DNA of 22,922 bases from DATLZM01 sp035559315 (GTDB lineage: Bacteria; Actinomycetota; UBA4738; HRBIN12). The number at the start of each line of letters is the position of its first letter. Within the stretch, counting starts at the first letter, position 1. The stretch is from NCBI GenBank assembly GCA_035559315.1, contig DATMBJ010000019.1:1-22922 (forward strand), read 5' to 3'. The notes beneath the pieces were generated by a model, which saw only the letters and a program-made list of their open reading frames with translations, did not search any database and was not told the origin of the DNA. This document shows positions 8,279 through 13,693 of the stretch, in pieces. A program made the translations under genes and the position numbers.

Positions 8279-8884
8279 ATGGAACACCTGTCAAGACAGC
8301 AGCCTAGCCCAGCGGCCGGCGGGCGGGCAAGGCGGCCCCGGCCGGCCACCGGGGAGGAGCGGCGGGCGGGCATCCTGGCCCGCCTGCGGTCCGGCGGGGG
8401 GCCGGTCCGGGCCGCCGACCTGGCCGCGGCCTTCGGCGTGTCCCGCCAGGTGATCGTGGGGGACGTCGCGATCCTCCGGGCGGAGGGGCACCCGGTCGTG
8501 GGGACCCCCCGGGGCTACGTGCTCCTCGAGCCCGCCCCCGCGCCGGGCCCGCAGGCCGTGTTCGCCTGCCGCCACGACCGGCGGGGGACCCGGGCCGAGC
8601 TCCTCGCGATGGTCGAGGCGGGCTGCACGGTGGTGGACGTGATCGTCGAGCACCCGCTCTACGGGGAGCTGCGGGGGAACCTGATGCTCGCCACCCGGGA
8701 CGACGTGGAGCGCTTCCTCCGCGCCCTCCGGGCGGGGGAGACCGAGCTCCTCTCCTCGCTCACGGGCGGGGTGCACCTCCACACCGTGGCCGCGCCGTCG
8801 TTCGAAGCGCTGTCACGGGCCCGGGAGGCCCTGCGCCGGAAGGGCTTCCTCCTCCCCTCGTCGGGGCCCGGCGGCCCGTCGTAG
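8279..8884 (+). CDS. niaR: NiaR-type niacin-responsive repressor (HTH + 3H domain)
   Basis: Transcriptional repressor that in known cases senses nicotinate and controls NAD salvage and niacin uptake. The protein is 201 residues. An HTH (about residues 28-80: ERRAGILARL...VSRQVIVGDVAILRAEG) is followed by the 3H domain with CRHD, VDVIVEHPLYGELRG and GGVHLHTV. His99, Glu107, His166 and His168 correspond to the metal ligands I recall for the T. maritima protein. ATG 8279 is the only ATG/GTG/TTG before the HTH. It adds about 25 Arg/Pro-rich residues not usual in the family, so a CTG or other non-standard start is possible. The promoter and operator of pncA lie within this N-terminal coding stretch. 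Confidence 0.88.
   Translation: MEHLSRQQPSPAAGGRARRPRPATGEERRAGILARLRSGGGPVRAADLAAAFGVSRQVIVGDVAILRAEGHPVVGTPRGYVLLEPAPAPGPQAVFACRHDRRGTRAELLAMVEAGCTVVDVIVEHPLYGELRGNLMLATRDDVERFLRALRAGETELLSSLTGGVHLHTVAAPSFEALSRAREALRRKGFLLPSSGPGGPS
8288..8299. promoter_or_regulatory. Inverted repeat, probable NiaR operator
   Basis: CTGTC-AA-GACAG is a 5+2+5 inverted repeat between niaR and pncA. It begins at about -6 and ends at about +6 of the predicted pncA transcription start (near 8293), so a bound repressor would block initiation. Assignment to NiaR rests on position next to the regulator gene. Confidence 0.6.
8301..8330 (-). promoter_or_regulatory. Promoter of pncA-niaP
   Basis: On the minus strand TTGCCC (8330-8325) and TAGGCT (8306-8301) are 18 bases apart, and initiation is expected near 8293. 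This leaves about 70 bases of leader before ATG 8223, ending in a strong Shine-Dalgarno. Confidence 0.5.
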
Positions 8885-8887
8885 GCT
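8882..8887 (+). promoter_or_regulatory. -10 box TAGGCT, leaderless start of the mutase
   Basis: The box begins with the TAG stop codon of niaR and ends 7 bases before ATG 8895. No Shine-Dalgarno fits between them. Confidence 0.55.
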
Positions 8888-8894
8888 TGCCGCG

Positions 8895-10478
8895 ATGGGA
8901 GAGGAGCGCCGGGAGACCGACTCGGGGATCGAGATCCGCCCCCTGTACGGGCCCGAGGACCTGGCGGGCTTCGACCCTGAACGCGACCTCGGCCGCCCGG
9001 GCGAGCCCCCGTTCACCCGGGGCGTCTATCCCACGATGTACCGCGGGCGCCTCTGGACGATGCGCCAGTACGCCGGCATGGGGACCGCGGAGGAGACGAA
9101 CCGCCGGTTCCGCTACCTCCTGGAGCACGGGCAGACCGGGCTGTCCGTCGCCTTCGACCTGCCCACCCAGATGGGGTACGACTCCGACCACCCCCGGGCC
9201 GAGGGGGAGGTCGGGAAGACGGGTGTGGCGATCGACTCCGTCGACGACATGCACCGGCTGTTCGAGGGGATCCCGCTCGACCGGGTGTCGACCTCGATGA
9301 CGATCAACGCGACCGCGGCGATCCTCCTGCTGCTCTACGAGCTCGTCGCGGAGGAGCGGGGGATCGCGCCGGAGGACCTGTCGGGGACGATCCAGAACGA
9401 CCCGCTCAAGGAGTACGCGGCCCGGGGCACCTACATCTACCCGCCGAAGGCCTCGATGCGGCTGGTCACCGACATCTTCGCCTACTGCCGCGAGCGGCTC
9501 CCGCGGTGGAACACGATCTCGATCAGCGGCTACCACATGCGCGAGGCGGGCTGCACGGCGGTCCAGGAGGTGGCGTTCACGCTCGCGAACGCCATCGCCT
9601 ACGTGCAGGCCGCGGTCGACGCCGGGCTGCCGGTGGACGCCTTCGCCCCGCGCCTCTCGTTCTTCTTCGCCTGCCACCTCAACTTCTTCGAGGAGGTGGG
9701 GAAGTTCCGCGCCGCCCGTCGGATGTGGGCGCGGATCATGCGGGAGCGGTTCGGGGCGCGGGACCCGCGTTCGATGATGCTCCGGTTCCACACCCAGACC
9801 GGCGGCGCGACCCTCACCGCGCAGCAGCCGGAGAACAACATCGTGCGGACCGCCCTCGAGGCCCTCGCCGCGGTCCTCGGCGGGACCCAGTCGCTCCACA
9901 CGAACTCCTACGACGAGGCCCTCGCGCTCCCCACGGAGCGCGCGGCCAAGATCGCCCTCCGCACCCAGCAGATCATCGCCTACGAGTCCGGCGTCCCCGA
10001 CACCGCCGACCCCCTCGGCGGCTCGTACTTCGTGGAGGCCCTCACCAACGAGATCGAGGAGCGGGCCTGGGCCTACCTGGACAAGATCGACGGGATGGGC
10101 GGGGCGGTGGCGGCGATCGAGGCCGGTTTCTACCAGGACGAGATCCACGAGGCGGCCTTCCGGATCCAGCGCGGGATCGAGTCGGGCGAGCGCGTCGTGG
10201 TCGGGGTGAACCGCTTCGTCGAGGAGGAGGGTCCGCCGCCCGAGATCCTCCGGGTGGACGAGGCGGAGGCGGCCCGGCAGGTCGAGCGGGTGCGGCGGCT
10301 CCGGGCCGAGCGGGACGCGGCGGCCGTGGAGCGGGCCCTCGCCGCCGTCGAGGAGGCGGCGAGGGGGTCGACCAACCTGCTGCCGCCGATGAAGGAGGCG
10401 CTCCGGGCCCGGGCCACGCTCGGCGAGGTCTCCGACGCCCTCCGCCGGGTGTTCGGGGAGTACCGGCCGAACCGGTAG
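8895..10478 (+). CDS. Methylmalonyl-CoA mutase, catalytic chain without B12 domain
   Basis: Adenosylcobalamin-dependent interconversion of methylmalonyl-CoA and succinyl-CoA. The 527 residues cover the TIM-barrel catalytic domain only; the C-terminal cobalamin-binding domain (DxHxxG) is absent and must come from a separate subunit not seen here. Family motifs include RGVYPTMYRGRLWTMRQYAG, FDLPTQMGYDSDHP, SISGYHMREAG and RLSFFFACHLNFFEE. By alignment from memory to the P. shermanii enzyme, Tyr59, Arg177 and His214 match Tyr89, Arg207 and His244. The Tyr/Arg pair marks methylmalonyl-CoA rather than isobutyryl-CoA specificity. The C terminus keeps the TLGEVSDALRRVFGEY element. Transcription appears leaderless. 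The next gene, npdG, has its own -10 box. Confidence 0.92.
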   Translation: MGEERRETDSGIEIRPLYGPEDLAGFDPERDLGRPGEPPFTRGVYPTMYRGRLWTMRQYAGMGTAEETNRRFRYLLEHGQTGLSVAFDLPTQMGYDSDHPRAEGEVGKTGVAIDSVDDMHRLFEGIPLDRVSTSMTINATAAILLLLYELVAEERGIAPEDLSGTIQNDPLKEYAARGTYIYPPKASMRLVTDIFAYCRERLPRWNTISISGYHMREAGCTAVQEVAFTLANAIAYVQAAVDAGLPVDAFAPRLSFFFACHLNFFEEVGKFRAARRMWARIMRERFGARDPRSMMLRFHTQTGGATLTAQQPENNIVRTALEALAAVLGGTQSLHTNSYDEALALPTERAAKIALRTQQIIAYESGVPDTADPLGGSYFVEALTNEIEERAWAYLDKIDGMGGAVAAIEAGFYQDEIHEAAFRIQRGIESGERVVVGVNRFVEEEGPPPEILRVDEAEAARQVERVRRLRAERDAAAVERALAAVEEAARGSTNLLPPMKEALRARATLGEVSDALRRVFGEYRPNR

Positions 10479-10530
10479 GCGGGCGGTCCCCGCGCTGCGG
10501 GCCGGCCCCTCGGGACCGACCCCGGGCGTG

Positions 10531-10536
10531 TAGGCT
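10531..10536 (+). promoter_or_regulatory. -10 box TAGGCT, leaderless start of npdG
   Basis: Same hexamer and same 7-base gap to the start codon (GTG 10544) as for the mutase gene upstream. Confidence 0.55.
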
Positions 10537-10543
10537 TCGCGGC

Positions 10544-11233
10544 GTGCACGTCGCGGTGATCGGCGGGACCGGCGCGGAGGGCTTCGGGCTCGCGCTCCGG
10601 CTCGCCCGGGCCGGGCACCGCGTGACGATCGGCTCGCGGTCGGCGGAGCGGGGGGCGGACGCGGCGGCCCGCGCCCGGGAGGTCCTCCGGGGCGAGGCGT
10701 CGGTGGACGGGACGGAGAACGGCGAGGCGGCGGCCGCCGCCGAGCTGGTCGTGGTGACGGTGCCCTTCGCCGGGCAGGCCGAGATCTACCGCTCGCTCAA
10801 GCCGCACCTCCCCGCCGGGCGGATCGTGGTGGACGCGACGGTCCCCCTCGCCACGGCGGTGGGACGCCCCGCGTGGCAGGTGGTCCGCCCCTGGGAGGGC
10901 TCGGCCGCGGAGCAGGCGCGGGCGGTCCTCGGCGACGGGCCCCGCCTCGTGGCCGCGTTCCACACGATCGCCGCCGAGGCCCTCCAGGACCTCGAGCGGC
11001 CCGTCGAGTCCGACGTGTTCGTCTGCGGGGGGGACCCCGAGGCCAAGGCCGCGGTGGGGGCGCTCGTCGAGGACATCCCGAACCTGCGGTGGGTGGACGC
11101 CGGCCCGCTCTCGATGGCCCGGCTCGTCGAGCCGCTCACCGCGCTCCTGGTCTCCGTGAACCGGAACTACGGGATCCACGACGCCGGCTTCCGGGTGACC
11201 GGCCGCGACGCCTGGGGCGCGCCGGGGGGTTGA
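10544..11233 (+). CDS. npdG: F420-dependent NADP oxidoreductase
   Basis: Moves hydride between NADPH and the deazaflavin cofactor F420, supplying reduced F420 to other enzymes. The 229-residue protein opens with the Rossmann motif VIGGTGAEGFGLALRLA. IGSRSAERG follows; its Ser-Arg is suited to the 2'-phosphate of NADP. The remainder (VVVTVPFAGQ, VDATVPL, AFHTIAAEAL, VCGGDPEAK) matches the F420:NADP reductase family. GTG 10544 is chosen because it sits 7 bases after TAGGCT and puts the Rossmann strand at residue 2. Its presence implies that the organism makes F420, but no F420 biosynthesis or other F420-dependent gene is in the window. An NADP-binding pyrroline reductase-like protein is the less likely alternative. 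Confidence 0.88.
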   Translation: MHVAVIGGTGAEGFGLALRLARAGHRVTIGSRSAERGADAAARAREVLRGEASVDGTENGEAAAAAELVVVTVPFAGQAEIYRSLKPHLPAGRIVVDATVPLATAVGRPAWQVVRPWEGSAAEQARAVLGDGPRLVAAFHTIAAEALQDLERPVESDVFVCGGDPEAKAAVGALVEDIPNLRWVDAGPLSMARLVEPLTALLVSVNRNYGIHDAGFRVTGRDAWGAPGG

Positions 11234-11235
11234 GC

Positions 11236-11261
11236 CCCGCCGTCGGTCTCGGTGCGGCGGG
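11236..11261. terminator. Possible bidirectional terminator between convergent genes
   Basis: CCCGCCG (11236-11242) and CGGCGGG (11255-11261) pair with a 12-base loop in the 46-base gap between npdG and the MFS gene. No T-run is seen on either side. Confidence 0.35.
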
Positions 11262-11279
11262 CGCCCGCGGTCGGAGCGC

Positions 11280-13112
11280 TCAGGCCTCCTCGGGCAGGGC
11301 CGCGGGAGCCTCCGGCGCGGCGTCGGGCGGGGCCGCCGGGACCGGACGCGGGACCTCCGGCGCGGGGATCGTGAACCGGGCCAGGGCGGCGGCCGCGAGG
11401 AGGAGGGTCCCCGAGACCACGAACGCGCCGGGCGCCTCGAGCCAGGCCCCGAGGAACCCGGCGGCGAAGGCGCCGGCGAGGTAGGCGCCGTCCAGGACGG
11501 CCTCCGACGCGGCGAACACCCGCCCGCGGAGCCCGTCGGGGGTCCGCTCCTGGAGCAGCGACTCGTAGGACACGTTCCCCAGGGAGTTGGCGGCCCCGGC
11601 GAACAGCCATGCCAGGAGCACGGTCTGGAAGTCCCGGGTGCGGGAGACGACCAGGATCGCCATCCCCACCACCGCGATCGAGGCCGGGAACAGCCGCTCC
11701 CGGTGCCAGCGGCGGGCGAGGGCGGGGGCGGCCACCGAGCCCAGGAGCATGCCCAGACCCCAGGCCGTGGTGACCAGGCCGAGGACGCGGGCCCGCTCGG
11801 CGAAGCCGGCGCCGGGCACGAGCACGTCCCGGACGTACAGCGGCTCCAGCGGGGCCTTGGTGGCCGCCGCGAGCATCACGAGGCCGGTCACCACGAGCAC
11901 CGCCCGGGCCAGCGGCGTCGCGGCCACGTAGCGCATCCCCTCCACGAGGTCCCGCACGGGGGAGCCCTCCGGCTCCGCGGCGCGGTCCGGCCGAGGGAGG
12001 CGGACGCCCGCGATCAGGGACGCGGAGAGGGCGAACGAGAGGCCGTTCAGCCCGAACACCGTCCGGGGGCCGAGGGTGGACACGAGGAAGGCGCCGAGCG
12101 CCGGCCCCACCATCACCGCCAGGTGGTAGGTGGCCCCGACCATCGCGTTGGCCGCGACGACCCGTCCCTCGGGGACCACGTTGGGGATCGAGGCCATGAG
12201 GCTCGGCTGGAAGGCCGCGCCGAACAGCCCGAGCGCCACGGCGACCAGCACGAAGTGCGGCAGGGTGGGCTCGTCGGGGACGAGCAGCGACGCCACGGCC
12301 AGGGCCCGGGCCACGTCGGCCGAGATCATCAGGCCACGCCGCGACCGCCGGTCCACGAGGGGGCCGGCGAGGAGCAGCCCGAACACCGCGGCCGGCGCGA
12401 CCTGCGCGACGAGGAGGAGCGAGAGCGTGGTCGCGAGCTGCGGCCCGCCGACCCGCTCGGAGAGCGTGGCCGCGACGGTGAGGGCGTAGACCCAGTCGCC
12501 GAGGTTCGAGATCCCCTGGGCCACCCAGAGCCGGAGGTAGCTCCGCTCGCGGAGGAGCCCGACGAACTGCCCGGTCCCCGAGGGGATCAGGCGGGAGCCG
12601 GCGGCCCGGTGGATCGCGACCGCGGCCCCGAGCGCGATGCAGACGTCGCCCGCGCTGAACACGTTCGAGAGCGGCCAGGAGGCCGGGACGGCGAAGATGT
12701 CGCCCAGGAACATGAGCTTCGGGTCCTCGAGGAGCACGGAGTTCGTGTAGAAGCGCGGCGGCTCGAGGGGGAGGTCGGCCCGGGCCAGGGCGTGGGCCGC
12801 GGCGGGCATGACCCCGCCGTTGGCGACGATCGCGAGGAGGTTCATCGCGCCCCCCACCGCGACCAGCCAGAGCCCGGGCACCCGCCGGTTCAGGGCCAGG
12901 AACGCGATGGCCAGCACGTAGGAGGCCACGTAGGCGGCCTCGCGGGCCGTGGACCGCGGCCCGGGTGCGATCGTGAGGACCCAGAGCTGGATCCCGAGGG
13001 CGGCCGCGAGGAGCGGCATCCCGCGCAGCCGGAGCTCGGCGAGGCGCAGCAGCCGGCCCCGGAACACCGGCACCAGCAGGACGGCGATCCCCACGAAGAC
13101 GACGAGCAGCAT
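11280..13112 (-). CDS. DUF5317-MFS fusion membrane protein (probable exporter)
   Basis: A 610-residue membrane protein with two parts. Residues 1 to about 170 resemble DUF5317: about five hydrophobic segments with the family pattern NGGVMPAAAHAL, then FLGDIFAVP and FSAGDV. From about residue 180 (GLLRERSYLRLWVAQGISNLGDWVYALT) begins a complete 12-segment major facilitator of the MFS_3/enterobactin-exporter type, including LLAGPLVDRRSRRGLM after the second segment and QERTPDGLRGRVFAASEA late. The C terminus is Pro/Ala-rich. ATG 13112 follows GGGAGG by 6 bases. One uninterrupted frame spans the junction, so the fusion is not a frameshift artefact within this sequence. The substrate is unknown. 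Three phased CATCCCCC repeats lie 51-99 bases upstream of its start. Confidence 0.82.
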   Translation of the reverse strand: MLLVVFVGIAVLLVPVFRGRLLRLAELRLRGMPLLAAALGIQLWVLTIAPGPRSTAREAAYVASYVLAIAFLALNRRVPGLWLVAVGGAMNLLAIVANGGVMPAAAHALARADLPLEPPRFYTNSVLLEDPKLMFLGDIFAVPASWPLSNVFSAGDVCIALGAAVAIHRAAGSRLIPSGTGQFVGLLRERSYLRLWVAQGISNLGDWVYALTVAATLSERVGGPQLATTLSLLLVAQVAPAAVFGLLLAGPLVDRRSRRGLMISADVARALAVASLLVPDEPTLPHFVLVAVALGLFGAAFQPSLMASIPNVVPEGRVVAANAMVGATYHLAVMVGPALGAFLVSTLGPRTVFGLNGLSFALSASLIAGVRLPRPDRAAEPEGSPVRDLVEGMRYVAATPLARAVLVVTGLVMLAAATKAPLEPLYVRDVLVPGAGFAERARVLGLVTTAWGLGMLLGSVAAPALARRWHRERLFPASIAVVGMAILVVSRTRDFQTVLLAWLFAGAANSLGNVSYESLLQERTPDGLRGRVFAASEAVLDGAYLAGAFAAGFLGAWLEAPGAFVVSGTLLLAAAALARFTIPAPEVPRPVPAAPPDAAPEAPAALPEEA

Positions 13113-13162
13113 TGGTCCTCCCGGGAGGAGGCATCGGCCGGGCCGGGCGCGGACATGAGTAG

Positions 13163-13211
13163 CATCCCCCGACGGGCCGCGCCATCCCCCGCCGCGTCCG
13201 CCCCATCCCCC
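13163..13211. repeat. Triple direct repeat CATCCCCCG, 20-21 base period
   Basis: CATCCCCC starts at 13163, 13183 and 13204, each followed by G and then A or C. The 20- and 21-base steps put all three on the same face of the helix. Position between the divergent MFS and microprotein genes suggests a regulator-binding array for the MFS gene. Confidence 0.55.
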
Positions 13212-13239
13212 GACCGGCCTACGACGCAGGCCCCTCCGG

Positions 13240-13256
13240 CCCCCCGACGTGGGGGG
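13240..13256. repeat. Inverted repeat CCCCCC-GACGT-GGGGGG
   Basis: Six-base perfect arms around a 5-base spacer. It could be an operator or a hairpin that separates the two divergent units. Confidence 0.4.
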
Positions 13257-13312
13257 CGTGGAAAACGCCCGGATGCCCGAAGCGCCGACGGCCTAGCCAC
13301 CGGTACCTTCGT

Positions 13313-13438
13313 GGCCGCATCGCGGCCCCTCGGGGTCAAGGTGGCCCCCCGGGATGCCGATACCAGGGTGAGGAACAGCCGGCGCACCGACGGGTCGGAG
13401 AGGCGAACCGCCGGATGCCCGGCGAGCCGCGAAGGGGG
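13313..13438 (+). ncRNA. Candidate structured 5' leader of the microprotein gene
   Basis: After a candidate -10 box at 13304-13309, three hairpins can form. They are GGCCGC/GCGGCC (13313-13327, 3-base loop), CCGA/TCGG (13387-13398, 4-base loop) and CGCCGG/CCGGCG (13409-13424, 4-base loop). The last stem ends 6 bases before the GAAGGGGG Shine-Dalgarno. It matches no riboswitch class I can recognise. GC-rich DNA forms stems easily, so confidence is moderate. Confidence 0.4.
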
Positions 13439-13445
13439 TGAAGGA

Positions 13446-13532
13446 GTGAGGAAGCGCCTCTACCGCCTCGGCTACGCCCTGACGGCCATCTCCGCGCTCG
13501 TCCTCGTGCTCGGCGCCGGCAGGAAGTGGTAG
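13446..13532 (+). CDS. 28-residue single-span membrane microprotein
   Basis: I do not recognise the gene. It begins at GTG 13446, 7 bases after GAAGGGGG (13431-13438), a strong Shine-Dalgarno. The product has a basic start (RKRLYRLGY), one hydrophobic span (ALTAISALVLVLGAG) and the charged/aromatic end GRKW before a TAG. That is the build of a small inner-membrane protein with a cytoplasmic N terminus. A structured leader precedes it, and a 13-bp hairpin lies 22 bases after the stop, so it looks like a complete independent transcription unit. It could be a regulatory partner of a membrane protein such as the next gene, a histidine kinase, but nothing in the sequence proves this. A leader peptide is an alternative reading. 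Confidence 0.6.
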   Translation: MRKRLYRLGYALTAISALVLVLGAGRKW

Positions 13533-13553
13533 CCGCGTGAAGATCTGATGCGC

Positions 13554-13581
13554 CGGAGCCCCGGGCCCGCCCGGGGCTCCG
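13554..13581 (+). terminator. Strong hairpin terminator after the microprotein gene
   Basis: Perfect 13-bp arms, CGGAGCCCCGGGC (13554-13566) and GCCCGGGGCTCCG (13569-13581). In practice the innermost pairs open to give a larger loop. It is followed by TCGTTCC rather than a full T-run. Confidence 0.6.
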
Positions 13582-13693
13582 TCGTTCCACGGGGCGCGGC
13601 GGGGCTCCCTCCGCCGCGACCGGGCGGGCGCGTCGGCCCTCCTACCGACCCCCATCTCACCGAAGGGGCTTCACCCTCGGGGCCCGCGAGCCG

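Larger units (their letters stand above)
13113..13445. other. Gene-free regulatory stretch of 333 bases
   Basis: No coding gene is convincing here. From left to right it holds the MFS gene's Shine-Dalgarno, three CATCCCCC direct repeats, a CCCCCC/GGGGGG inverted repeat, a candidate plus-strand -10 box (TACCTT, 13304-13309) and a hairpin-rich leader that ends in the Shine-Dalgarno of a 28-residue gene. The 11-mer CCGGATGCCCG occurs at 13269-13279 and again at 13411-13421. Confidence 0.6.

Noticed and set aside
8760..10148. Minus-strand open frame opposite the mutase, and similar frames opposite the biotin carboxylase (15348-16997)
   Set aside because: Low-complexity translation and no family motifs; the sense frames encode complete, recognisable enzymes.
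13395..13445. Resemblance of the leader to a SAM-I riboswitch (AGAGGCG ... GATGCCCGGCGAGCC)
   Set aside because: The conserved GGAGGGAC/GGCCC core and kink-turn are missing, and the downstream gene has no methionine link. Cobalamin, c-di-GMP, glycine and fluoride classes were also considered and did not fit.
11703..13532. Long plus-strand open frame opposite the DUF5317-MFS gene, ending in the microprotein
   Set aside because: Nearly all of it is antisense to a clear membrane protein. Only its last 29 codons, which have their own Shine-Dalgarno, are kept as a gene.
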